Below, in pieces: positions 46,660 through 58,290 of a stretch of DNA of 64,000 nucleotides (its first letter is position 1; each line of letters begins with the position of its first letter). Under the pieces are notes generated by a model, which saw only the letters and a program-made list of their open reading frames with translations, searched no databases and had not been told where the DNA came from. Source of the DNA: Ditylenchus dipsaci (Eukaryota > Nematoda > Chromadorea > Rhabditida > Anguinidae); assembly GCA_004194705.1 (NCBI GenBank), contig SADC01000086.1, forward strand, positions 186,001-250,000, written 5' to 3'. Made by a program: the position numbers and the translations under genes.

Positions 46660-47432
46660 GAAATGTACCACCAAATGTGAGAATTTGGCCGCCTTTTTTA
46701 TTTTTTTGGCCGCCTTTTTTGAATTTCAAATTAAAAAATAGAATTTGGCCGCCTTTTTTTAAAATTGGCCGCCTTTTTTTCTTGTCAATTCCTGTTTTTC
46801 AAATTTTAGCTTCAATTTGATGGTAATTTTGCTCTTTATGATAGCAAAAATGAAAGCGCAGAATCTGGGCTGCATATTGGTATGAAAAAATCGTGAACTT
46901 ATAGGAAAAGTTAGAAAATATAATCAAAAACACCCAGAGGGATATTTCGGCTCTATCTGCTAAATGATTTTTGTGTAATTTGAACGTTTTTTGAATTACA
47001 GCTTTTACAAGTTGGTACTATCTTTTTCTATAATAGCAAATACGAAAGCCCAGAACTTTGGCTACTCACTAATTTGAAAAAAGTGTCAACTTGTAAGGTA
47101 AAATTCAAAAAATTACACAAAAACCATTTAGCAGGTAGAGGCCGAAATAACCATCTAGGTGTTTTGATTACATTTTCTAATTTTTTCCTATAAGTTCACG
47201 ATTTTTCATACCAATACGCAGCCCAGATTCTGGGCTTTCATTTTTGCCATCATTAAGAGCAAAGTTACCATCAAATTAGAGCTAAATTTGAAAAACAGAA
47301 ATTGACAAGAAAAAAAGGCGGCCAATTTTTTAAAAAAGGCGGCCAAATTCTATTTTTTTATTATGAATTTAAAAAAGGCGGCCAAAAAAATTAAAAAGGC
47401 GGCCAAATTCTCACTTTTGGTGGTACATTTCT
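46660..47432. repeat. Foldback with GGCCGCCTTTTTT tandem ends
   Basis: GTACCACCAAATGTGAGAAT and its inverse bound it. Four GGCCGCCTTTTTT units lie on each side, with inverted unique arms (CACGATTTTTCATACCAATA region). It is also unique to the left arm of the giant palindrome. Confidence 0.85.
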
Positions 47433-48317
47433 CATACAGCCTTATTTTTTTTTAGATTGTACAGAACAGTTTGGACCTAAAGTATGCCCAGGAGAGGTAA
47501 TATTTTTTTTTCGTTTTTAATGAACTTGACTAAATCAAACGCAAAAACTTATTTGACAGCCAAACTTCGATAGACAGCAGCCGACTGTGGCCGCCCCCTC
47601 CAAAGAGTATTTTTCTTCAAGCCAACTTTTTTCATTTTTTACCTATTTCACAACTACAAGGGTATTTGAGCGCTTCGAGGCCAAATTCAATGGATTGGGC
47701 TGAAAAAGGGAATAGAATAAGGCAGGCTTAGAGAAAAATACTTTTTGGTAGGGGCGGGCAGCTGGGCTTTTACGCAAAAAATGGCCTTTTTACCTACGTA
47801 AAATCGTATGACTAAAAGCTTTACATTTACCAATACGCCATGGAGACACAGGTCAAAAGTAAAAAGATACATTTTTGGGCGTTTTGAAAAGCCGTGACTC
47901 CGTGTACATATTAAGTAACGCATATTTATAATTTTTTAGTTAACAAGTTTAAAGTGCTTAATCGGTTCTGATTCATCAGTCTAGTCCGAAAATCTCAGGG
48001 ATTCCGATTTTGCCCATCGTTTTTGAGGAATTATGTAGTTTTGTCATTTCGATCCGAAACGCTGGAGGCTAGTATTTAAAGGGGGGAGGGGAGACTTTGA
48101 TTGCTACTTTTTGACATCTACTTCCCTTCAGTTCACATGCCTTTTTTCATATATTCTGCTCTCTTATCTCAGATTTTTTGTACCGTTCTGTAGCAGAGAT
48201 TTTTCTTTGTCGATTTAGTGGTCAAACACCTTAATTAAAAATAAGTTTCGAGAAAATCACTTCAACCTCACACTAAAACCCGTGTTTTTACCTTGGTGTT
48301 TTTAGTTGAGTTTCATC

Positions 48318-48389
48318 TAGGGTTGGGTAATTCTCCGGAGAAATACTTTTCGGGTAATTACCCGGGTAATTACCATTCAACCAACCCTA
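48318..48389. mobile_element. 72-bp hAT-type MITE with 8-bp duplication GTTTCATC
   Basis: TAGGGTTGGGTAATTCTCC to CCAACCCTA, with GTTTCATC on both sides. Its inverted partner in the other arm is at about 50568-50643. Confidence 0.8.
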
Positions 48390-48994
48390 GTTTCATCTTA
48401 TATTTTTAGTGATTTTTTCAAAAATTATTTTCAATCAGGGTGTTTGTCTACTCAATTGATAAAAGAAAATCTCAGCTACAAAACGGTGTAAAAACATCTG
48501 AGACATGAAAACAAAAAATGGGAAAAAATAGTATGTGAAGTAGTAGTCGATGTCAAAAAGGGCTAGGGGAAGATTGCCAAAAACGAAAATTGCCAAAACG
48601 AAAATTGCCATGACAAATAAAAGCTAAGTGAATACGAACACAGACCACTCAGTTTCACATAACGTACCCTTCATTTATCCATTCGTTTGGTTTTGGCTAA
48701 AAGAAAATGACTAAAGTGGCGCTCCAATATAGTGACATTTCAGTATAGAGATACTCCAAGGCCGGTCCCAAGTGGTGTCGCTACACCGAGGTTTGACTGT
48801 ATTTTTTTTTCACACATAACACTTTTTTATTTCGTCTGTTGCACTAAAAGCAAATGTCGTTTTGGCAATCTTCGTTTTGGGAAATCCTGCGTTTGGCAAT
48901 TTTCGTTTTTGGCAATCTTCCCTAGCCTCAAAAAGTAGCCGTAAAAGTCTCTTCCCTTTAAAGGTGGGAGGGGAAGCTACTTAGGTTTGAAAAA

Positions 48995-49085
48995 GTGGCT
49001 TCCATGGCGCAGTGCGTAAGTGCTCGCGTTTTTTGGCCAAAATGGTGTTTTTTGGTGTTGCAGGTTCAATCCCACGTAGTGGCGC
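48995..49085 (+). repeat. tRNA-derived SINE-like segment
   Basis: TGGCGCAGTGCGTAAGTGC (A-box-like) is followed by GGTTCAATCCCACG (B-box-like). Related copies lie at 44445-44515, 49215-49295, 49885-49965, 58325-58395 and 58520-58595. The ends do not form an acceptor stem, so these are not tRNA genes. Confidence 0.6.
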
Positions 49086-51744
49086 ACTATTTTTTTTTTG
49101 GCTTAATTGACCAGTTTAGAGGTAATTAGACTTTTTTGACGCCAGATTCGGGATCAGCGACCCAATATACCTCAAACCGGCCAAACAAGCCAAAAAAATA
49201 GTGTGCCCTTACGTGGGATTGAACCTGCAACACAAAACAACACCATTTTAGGTCAAAAAACGCGAGCACTTACGCACTGCGTCATGGAAGGCACTTTTCA
49301 AACCTAAATGGCTTCCCCCCCCTTTAAACAAAAATTCAATTTTTTATTTTTCAGGTTTACGTACTATCGAGCGTTGCGCGTCTAAATGACAAAGCTATGT
49401 CATTTCTTAAAAACGATCCGCAAAATAGGAATCTCTGCGATTTTCGGACTGTACAAATGAATCAGAACTAATTAAGCACTTTAAAAACTGGGATAAATAA
49501 AGTGTCGGACCCAGCCGGGGAACGAATTTTTGGGGGCACGTACTACAGTCCACCCTCGTTAAACCGACACCCCCCTCAAGTTCGTCCTTTTAAAAGGGGG
49601 TGCCGGTTTATCGAGTACCCGCGGGTCTTTACGGCATAACTGTTCAGATTTTTAAAAACGATCGGCAAAATCTAAATCCTTGCGATATTTCGGACTAGAC
49701 TGGCCGAAGACAACTGCCAAAAGGCTTTAAAAATCGAGGTAAAAAAGTGTCGGACCCTAGGTGGGATTTTTTTGGCTTGTTTGGCCGGTTTGAGGTATAT
49801 TGGGTCGCTGATCCCGAATCTGGCGTCAAAAAAGTCTAATTACCTCTAAACTGGTCAATTAAGCCAAAAAAAAAATAGTGCGCCACTACGTGGGATTGAA
49901 CCTGCAACACCAAAAACACCATTTTGGGCCAAAAAACGCGAGCACTTACGCACTGCGCCATGGAAGCCACTTTTTCAAACCTAAGTAGCTTCCCCTCCCA
50001 CCTTTAAGGGAAGAGACTTTTACGGCTACTTTTTGAGGCTAGGGAAGATTGCCAAAAACGAAAATTGCCAAACGCAGGATTTCCCAAAACGAAGATTGCC
50101 AAAACGACATTTGCTTTTAGTGCAACAGACGAAATAAAAAGTGTTATGTGTGAAAAAAAAATACAGTCAAACCTCGGTGTAGCGACACCACTTGGGACCG
50201 GCCTTGGAGTATCTCTATACTGAAATGTCACTATATTGGAGCGCCACTTTAGTCATTTTCTTTTAGCCAAAACCAAACGAATGGATAAATGAAGGGTACG
50301 TTATGTGAAACTGAGTGGTCTGTGTTCGTATTCACTTAGCTTTTATTTGTCATGGCAATTTTCGTTTTGGCAATTTTCGTTTTTGGCAATCTTCCCTAGC
50401 CCTTTTTGACATCGACTACTACTTCACATACATATTTTTCCCATTTTTTTTTCATGTCTCAGATGTTTTTACACCGTTTTGTAGCTGAGATTTTCTTTTA
50501 TCAATTGAGTAGACAAACACCCTGATTGAAAATAATTTTTGAAAAAATCACTAAAAATATAAGATGAAACTAGGGTTGGTTGAATGGTAATTACCGGGTA
50601 ATTACCCGAAAAGTATTTCTCCGGAGAATTACCCACCCTAGATGAAACTCAACTAAAAACACCAAGGTAAAAACCACGGTTTTTTAGTGTGAGGTTGAAG
50701 TGATTTTCTCGAAACTTATTTTTAATTAAGGTGTTTGACCACTAAATCGACAAAGAAAATCTCTGCTACAGAACGGTACAAAAAATCTGAGATAAGAGAG
50801 CAGAATATATGAAAAAAGGCATGTGAACTGAAGGGAAGTAGATGTCAAAAAGTAGCAATCAAAGTCTCCCCTCCCCCCTTTAAATACTAGCCTCCAGCGT
50901 TTCGGATCGAAATGACAAAACTACATAATTCCTGAAAAACGATGGGCAAAATCGGAATCCCTGAGATTTTTGGACTAGACTGATGAATCAGAACCGATTA
51001 AGCACTTTAAACTTGTTAACTAAAAATTATAAATATGCGTTACTTAACATGTACACGGAGTCACGGCTTTTCAAAACGCCCAAAAATGTATCTTTTTACT
51101 TTTGACCTGTGTCTCCATGGCGTATTGGTAAATGTAAAGCTTTTAGTCATACGATTTTACGTAGGTAAAAAGGCCATTTTTTGCGTAAAAGCCCAGCTGC
51201 CCGCCCCTACCAAAAGTATTTTTCTCTAAGCCTGCCTTATTCTATTCCTTTTTTTTAGCCCAATCCATTGAATTTGGCCTCGAAGCGCTCAAATACCCTT
51301 GTAGTTGTGAAATAGGTAAAAAATGAAAAAAGTTGGCTTGAAGAAAAATACTCTTTGGAGGGGGGCGGCCACAGTCGGCTGCTGTCTATCGAAGTTTGGC
51401 TGTCAAATAAGTTTTTGCGTTTGATTTAGTCAATTTCATTAAAACCGAAAAAAATATTACCTCTCCTGGGCACACTTTAGGTCCAAACTGTTCTGTACAA
51501 TCTAAAAAAATAATAATCGATTTATAAGTTTTGACTTTATATTAGTGTTAATCGTCGCAACGGAGTTGATATTTGATAAATTTTATTAAAAAGCAAACTT
51601 GGTCGTGGTTCACAAAATGGGCAAGAGTGTATAGTAGATATTTTAATAAACATAGTAAAATAATTATTAATTTGCAAGCCAAAGACATGTTAAGTTAGTA
51701 ATTGCAGTAAATCTGAAATTTTATTATTTTTAAATGAAAATACA

Positions 51745-52400
51745 GTCGAACCTCGATTTAAAGACACTGCAAAAGTTCGTTCCCACCACGGGTCCGACAC
51801 TTTTTTGACCGCATTTCGTCTAATAGGCCGTCGGGCGGCTTATTTTTCAAACCCACAAAACCTGGAAATTCTAAAGTGGATCTCGAGATTTTTGGGTGCT
51901 CAACCGAAATCCAACAATTAGAGGTAGAACTCGCGGAAGTTAAGAAAACTTAATAAACAGCTTTGCAAAATAGTTTATGTAGGCCGAGATATAAGCCCTA
52001 AAAGGTAGAGGGGCGGCTTATTAGAGGAAATAGGGTGCCTCAATTTTTGAAGTTTTTGATTATTTGCGATTCGTCAGTGTAGTCCGAAATATCGCAAGGA
52101 TATCGATTTTACCGATAGTTTTTCAAAAACTAAATGATTTTGCTGAAATGACCCGTGACCCTAGATTTAACCATACCTAGTTCCAAAAAGGGGTTTCGTT
52201 AAATCGAGGGTCATGGGTCGTTTCAGCAAAATCATTTAGTTTTTGAAAAACTATCGGTAAAATCGGAATCCTTGCGATATTTCGGACTACACTGACAAAT
52301 CGCAAATAATCAAAAACTTCAAAAATTGAAGTAAAAACAGTGTCGGACCTTAGGTGGGAACGAACTTTCGCAGTGTCGTTGAATCGAGGTCATACATCAT
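51745..52400. mobile_element. Pogo-like MITE carrying a nested ACCGTATTT-type MITE
   Basis: CAGTCGAACCTCGATTTAAA and GTGTCGTTGAATCGAGGT are inverted outer parts, with a shared core at both sides. The centre 52060-52330 is a palindrome. A GCATTTCGTCTAATAGGCCG ... TTATTAGAGGAAATAGGG element is nested (51798-52035). Confidence 0.7.
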
Positions 52401-52401
52401 A

Positions 52402-52848
52402 CAGTCGACTCTCGATATAAGGACACTCAGGGGACCGGCAAAAGTTCGTTCCCGCCTTGGGTCGACACTTTTTTTTAGCCCGATTTTCGAAAACTTTTAC
52501 CGGTTTTGACAGTTTGGTTCCAAATATCGCAAGGATTCCGATTTTGCCGATCGTTTTTCAGAAATTCAGATTTTTTTCCTATAAAAAGCAAAAACTCGAT
52601 TTAAACACAGGCTTTTTCAAAAATCCCTGTCCTTATATCGAGTTTTTGCTTTTTTAGAAGAAAAAAATCTGGATTTCTGAAAAACGATCGGCAAAATCGG
52701 AATCCTTGCGATATTTGGAACCAGACTGACAAAACAAAACCGGTGAAAATTTCGAAAATCGGGCTAAAAAAAGTGTCGGACCCGAGGCGGGGACGAACTT
52801 CTGTCCTTATATCGAGTGTCCTTATATCGAGTGTCGACTGTATGTTCA
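52402..52848. mobile_element. Pogo-like MITE with the shared core
   Basis: CAGTCGACTCTCGATATAAG to TATCGAGTGTCGACTG with TA flanks. It contains GGGGACCGGC near one end and both copies of the G(T/A)TCGTTCCC...GACACTTTTTTT core. Confidence 0.8.
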
Positions 52849-53285
52849 AAGAAAATGATAATTCCTGACTGTAACAGGACAAATATTTTGTTGGACGAAT
52901 TCCAATTTTGTCTAATTAGCTTTGAATTTTTTCAAAGTAATAACACCGTTTCTGATAAAATATCATTTACTGCAACATATCTTTAAAAATGCTGCACTAT
53001 ATGAATTCACTGTTCACAGGCCTAAAAACCATGCTTGACCTCAAGGAGTGGTCGGGAAAATGGGACTTTTTGGAGGGAATTTTACTCTAGTTCCACTCTT
53101 ACTTGTTTATTTGGACATCTGACAGGAGTGTTTAGCAGATATACTGCTTTTCTTGACTGGAATGTAATTGTCCGGAAAATTTTCCCAACAAAAATAGTGT
53201 CCCGCGCGCATTCCGAAAATTGGAGAGGACGGGGTTGGTATATTCGCAAATACAGTCAAACTTCTTTATAAGCTATACTCCATAC

Positions 53286-53711
53286 AGTCAAACTTCGATA
53301 ATCCGCCACCCCAAAAAGTTCGTTTCCGCCTAGGGTCCGACACTTTTTTACCCCGATTTCTGAATATTTTGCTAGTTCTGTTTTGACAGTCTGGTCGCAA
53401 ATATCGTGAGGATTCCGATTTTGCCGATCGTTTTCGATAATTATAAAAAATTTATCTAAAAGAGCAAAACCTCGGTAAACCGCCACCCTATTTTAAAAAA
53501 AAGGGTGGCGGTTTATCGAGGTTTTGCTTTTTTAGAGGGAAATTTTTCATAATTCTGAAAAACGATCGGCAAAATCCGAATCCTCACGATATTTGCGACC
53601 AGACTGTCAAAACAGAACTAGCAAAAATATTCAGAAATCGGGGTAAAAAAGTGTCGGACCCAAGGTGGGAACGAACTTTTTGGGTGGCGGATTATCGAGG
53701 TTTGATTGTAT
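53286..53711. mobile_element. Pogo-like MITE with the shared core
   Basis: CAGTCAAACTTCGATAATCC to GGATTATCGAGGTTTGATTG, with TA-like flanks. The inner GTTCGTTTCCGCCTAGGGTC and GATTCCGATTTTGCCGATCG are shared with 10158-10570 and 52402-52848. Confidence 0.8.
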
Positions 53712-55221
53712 AAGCTACACCGCTTAAGATGGGCCAGCGTATGTTAGCCGCAAGTAAAAAATGTCTTAAGCACTTTTTTCGGGCTCCGAGACATATATTT
53801 TTGTACTTTTTGATATGGGTTGTAAGAAAAAAATTAAACAAAGGGCGGGGTCGGATGTGGTGTGTTATTATCATAGTTGCAACAGCGCCAGCAGCGCCGC
53901 CGGCGCTAGCTTAGTAAATGTCTGGCGGCGCCGCCAGACATTTTTTTTAGCATGGCGGCGGCGCTGGCCGCGATTTCGGCTGAGGTGAAACTATGGTTAT
54001 TATTCGCTACTAGGGTCGAAAATTGTTTTAAAAATCAGTTCAAAATTATTTTATTACAAAGAGTTTCATAAAAAGGCAAAACAAAAAAATGTTATGCATA
54101 ATTGTTGGTGATATTACTAACAACAGTTTCTGTTACACATCAACTTAAATGTCAAAGATTAATATCTCTGCCTTTACCAATAACTTTACAATAAACTCGG
54201 CCATTCCTTTCAAGATTATTAAGATTAGAGACGGAATAAGGCTTCCGGCGGCATTTTCAGTCAAAAATTTTTCGGGATCAGGATTTTCGATTTAAAAAAT
54301 TCGGGATCCTGTTCGAATTTCGGAATCTTTAAAATAAAGAGAAGAACAAGGAAATTCGCATATTTTGCCATATTTTTAAACTATGGACTATTTTAAACAG
54401 CAAATTAGTCTGTTAAAAGGCTTACATATTACCATACTTGCACGTTTGGGAAAAAGGGCGCCAGGCTTTTCGAAATTTCGGCTCCAGCGACGCAAGAGGC
54501 GCCGGGGCGCCAGGGTCAAATTAGGGCGCCACCGCCGGCGCAAGGCTATTTTGAAATTTCAATACCGGGCGCCAGGCTATAAAAAGGGCGCCGGCTCTAG
54601 CGCGGGTATTCTAAATTAAAAAAATGAAGCTGGGTGCCCCTGCGAGCCCTTCGGGGGCGCAGAGAGCTCGGTTGCTTGGGGTTGAGATGCGCAAATCACT
54701 GGAAAGTGACTCTGGATGCATGAAAAAGCATGCATACCAGAGTTTCTTTATGCGGTAGACCCAGTTAGTAGTCCTCCCGACCAAAATTGGACATAGCACT
54801 AAAAGGTGGACCCCTCCGTCTCTGACCAGCAGGTGGTTACAAAGGGAAAATGTGTCTTTATAGACAGACACAAACAAAATTTCAAAGGTGGGCGCTAAAT
54901 TTTTCAACCTGCTTTCATCTTTTGGGTGAAACACTGCTGTCAAGAAATTGGACAAAGCACTGGTCAGAGACGGAGAGGTGTTTCAAAATAAATTTATTTC
55001 CTTTAGAGACAAGTTAAGAAATTGGACAAAGCGCAGAGTCGAATTTGAAATAATTTTCTCGCCTTTTTTAAATTTTTTGTGAATGTTTTGTATATTTTGT
55101 TGTCTTGACACGAATGTTTACAAAATTTATTCATTTTAATAATTTCTCAACAAAAATGGTGACCAATAAATCAGGATTACTGCTAGTGTAAAGAGAATGC
55201 AATATTTTGTTGAATTTTATC

Positions 55222-55560
55222 CTAAACAAAACATATACACAAAATAAATGCAGTAGTGACCACAAACTTCACTTGTAATAGATTGTACAGGGTGACGTTG
55301 CGTTTGACATTTGGAAATCTTTGCAGGTGTTGTTTTACAAACTCGTTTGGTTCAAGCGCTAATGAGTCAAAGTAAAAAATGGTTGAAGGATCATTGCATG
55401 CCAAGACCACCCAATGGCTGCCACCGAGATAGGAAGGGTCCAAGTTGCATATTAATGTAGAAGGAATTTGTAGGAATGAGGTCAGCAGGAAAACATCCAG
55501 AAAGCACTTTTCAATATGCTCACATCCGTACAGTATCTTGCTCAAAGTTTGTTCGTCCAT
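55222..55560 (-). pseudogene. Adenain-like cysteine protease of the Maverick element, frameshifted near its end
   Basis: The reading frame starts MDEQTLSKILYGCEHIEK and holds LICNLDPSYLGGSHWVVLA with the catalytic His of the adenovirus-protease-like family, then IFYFDSLALEP with the acidic residue. The catalytic Cys motif CGHYCIYF is present but in the next frame (about 55230-55265), so one base is gained or lost near 55275, or a splice site is missed. In Mavericks this protease is thought to process virion-like proteins. Its length (about 110 aa plus the shifted tail) is close to that of a complete domain. Confidence 0.7.
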
Positions 55561-55739
55561 TCTTCTCGCGTCGCTGAGCTAGTGAATTCATTATACCAAT
55601 ATATTGAGCTTCCCCCAAACAGGGTACAAATCAAAAAATAAACAAAGCACAGACGTAGTCTGTAGGTGGGATTTTGTAGTGAATTTGCAGAATACAGGGG
55701 AAGAAATTTCGCTTGTACTGACATTTTCCATCACGTTGA

Positions 55740-56130
55740 TTCACAGTACCGTAGTTGTCCGATGTTATTGACGATTTCTGTCGAGAAACAAAAGTGCGTC
55801 CATTTCACCCAAGCTATCATACTATACCGTCATCCGGAACAGGCTCAGAAAATTTATGCCAACAGAGCAGGTACCATTTTTGACGAGATCAAAAACATTG
55901 ATCATCTTTCCAGACTATTGGTCATGTTGAACACAAACATTGCACCACCCATTTCTGTATTTTCGTCATTGTTAATTCCGTTTGATTTTCATACGAATTA
56001 GCCATTTCCAAGTGCCTCATTCATGTCATGGAATGCTCGCACATACTTATCAGCTGGAAAATCTAGATGTAAGGAGCAGCCACGGTAAGTTTGTCCATTT
56101 GCTGTTATCACAATTTCGCGCACTGAAAAG
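55740..56130 (-). pseudogene. Possible capsid-protein remnant of the Maverick element
   Basis: Upstream of the protease on the same strand, short open pieces read QTYRGCSLHLDF and YVRAFHDMNEALGNG, and in a shifted frame GGAMFVFNMT. The order and spacing resemble conserved blocks of Polinton capsid-type proteins as I remember them. Frames are interrupted several times. Only the position inside the element and this weak resemblance support the call. Confidence 0.3.
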
Positions 56131-56936
56131 GTTCAAAATTGATGACTTTTCTTGTCGTGTGATCTTTTGACGAAAAACGCACCACACTAAAATATTTCTA
56201 AAAATATAATTTGCGACAAAATTTTTGTTGAAAAACTTTAGTTTACCCGTGTTTATTTTGGTCAGAGTTTCACCCAAAAGATGAAAGCAGGTTGAAAAAT
56301 TTAGCGCCCACATTTGAAATTTTGTTTGTGTCTGTCTATAAAGACACATTTTCCCTTTGTAACCACCTGCTGTCAGAGACGGAGGGGGTCCACCTTTTAG
56401 TGCTATGTCCAATTTTGGTCGGAGGACTACTCCAGTTGACAAAACTATGTTCAAATTTTGTCTTTTTTAGTGGTAAGAAAGTCAAAAAATGACCAAAAAT
56501 CAGGGAAAAAATAGACCGAAAATCACAGGGGGACCGAGGCAGTCGAAAATATTTTTTTTCGAAAAATGTCCTTCCCACACTTTTTTGCCGTTTCTATCGT
56601 TCAAACGGCCTGAAAAAATACTCAGACCTTGAAAAATGCACTTTTGGGCTACCCCAAATAGTGTACTTTAGCCCGAAAAATGCAGCGCAAATCTTTCCCA
56701 CGATGCTTGCAGTTCAAATTTCACAGTGTCTTGTCTAACAGTAGTGAATCTTGTGGTGGACTTTTTGCAAAGCATATCTTGGCGTGCAAACCGTCAGGTG
56801 CAGACCTTGCAGCGACTAAATTTCAGGATTCACACCCCAGTCAATTTCGGTATACACACCCAGTCAAAAATCAGCTTGGAGGACCAAAGCAATTTTTTTA
56901 AATTTATTCATGAAAAAATGTGAATTATTTTACAAA

Positions 56937-57195
56937 TAGGGTTGTAAAACGTTCGAAATTTCGAACCCTCGATTTGAAAATTTTGGTTTTTTTCGAATTT
57001 GAACTTCAAAACGAGCCCAATCTATTTTCGATGCCTTTTTATGCTGCGCAAGTTTTGGTCAAATCTTTTTCGTGTTTCTAAGTTTTTATCGAAAGTATTT
57101 GGCACGTAATTCGACATATTTCGAATCGAACGTTCGAAAAAATGTCGAATGTTTCGAACAATGTTCGAAATCGAACGTTCGATTCGACAACCCTA
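56937..57195. mobile_element. hAT-type MITE with 8-bp duplication TTTACAAA
   Basis: TAGGGTTGTAAAACGTTCGA to CGATTCGACAACCCTA, with TTTACAAA at 56929-56936 and 57196-57203. The interior is rich in GTTCGAAATTTCGAAC palindromes. Confidence 0.85.
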
Positions 57196-57616
57196 TTTAC
57201 AAATAAATAATTTTTATAGTCATTAAAAAAAATTTACAAAAAAAATTACAGAAAATTTGCCGTGGTCCGCCAAGCTGATTTTTGACTGGGTGTGAATTCC
57301 GAAACTGGTATCTTGCAGCTCATATTCGGAGGATGCAACGCAAATCTTCAGGCGCAAATCTCACTTTTCAATTCTCACATCATCTAACAGTCGCAAATCT
57401 TTCAACGCAATTATTGTGTTGCTTATTTTGATGTGTAAATCGTGTGGCGCAAAATATGTTGTTTGCAAATCTTATTGCGCAAGTCTTGCCCCACATTCGA
57501 AAGCATGCATGCAATTGTTTTGTGCCACATTTGGTGCAATTTTCGATTAATCGATTGTTGTCATCTGTATTTTGTTACAAGAAGAATACGGTAGTTGTAT
57601 TTTGTTCAATTCTTAT

Positions 57617-57870
57617 TACCGTATTTCCTCTAATTTCTCCCCTCCCCCTAATTACTCCCCCCCCCTCCTAACTTCAAGTGGTCTGAAATTTCTGTTTTCA
57701 TTTACTGTTTGAGCTGTGTAAAAAGTGCCTGAGAGGGATTTTAAAAATCTAACAGGCACTTTTTACACAGCTCAAACAGTAAATGAATACAGAAATTTCA
57801 GGCCACCTGAAGCTTGAAAAAATCGCATACCTCTAATTACTCTCCGGGGAGAAATTAGAGGAAATACGGT
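57617..57870. mobile_element. MITE with ACCGTATTTCCTCTAATT termini
   Basis: ACCGTATTTCCTCTAATTTC and the inverse AATTAGAGGAAATACGGT, with an inner palindrome (AAAGTGCCTGAGAGGGATTT region). It is inserted in the right arm of the giant palindrome; the left arm lacks it at the matching site. Confidence 0.8.
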
Positions 57871-58087
57871 ATTGTATGTTCTATTAAGTCAAACGTTAGA
57901 ATTATTTTTATTAACTAAAATCAATAATTGGAAACAATTAATAATTTTACTTTGGAAGACTGGGCTTTTTCGAGCAAAAGCATGTAGCACCACAGTCTAA
58001 AAATGATTATATTATTTTTAAGTGTTTAGTGTTTTAGGGCCTAACGAAATTTTGGAGCAAATTTTTTTTTGCTTTTTTCTATGAACT

Positions 58088-58290
58088 TTATTAAAGGACC
58101 ATGGTTTTTTGCGCGCAGTGGCATGTGCAAAATTTGAATTGGCGGGGGACACTTCTCTTTCGTCTCAAACTTTCCTCTTTGGAGTTATGGTGAAAGACTC
58201 CAAAGAGTAAAGTTTGAGACGAAAGAGAAGTGTCCCCCGCCAATTCAAATTTCGCACATGCCACTGCGCGCAAAAAACCATGGTCCTTTA
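58088..58290. repeat. Foldback element, family B
   Basis: TTAAAGGACCATGGTTTTTT and its inverse bound it. Inner arms (GGGGGACACTTCTCTTTCGT) pair around GGAGTTATGGTGAAAGACTC near 58195. Confidence 0.9.

Larger units (their letters stand above)
54767..56431. mobile_element. Internally deleted Maverick/Polinton element
   Basis: Terminal inverted repeats of about 165 bp (54767-54932 and 56267-56431) begin AGTAGTCCTCC and end in its inverse, with few mismatches. The 6-bp sequence CCAGTT lies immediately outside both ends (54761-54766 and 56432-56437). A 5'-AG terminus, 6-bp target duplication and long TIRs are Polinton/Maverick hallmarks, and the content agrees: an adenain-like protease on the minus strand. 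Full Mavericks are 15-20 kb, so this copy has lost the polymerase, integrase and most capsid genes. It is inserted in another repeat (54640-54765) within the right arm of the large palindrome. Confidence 0.85.
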
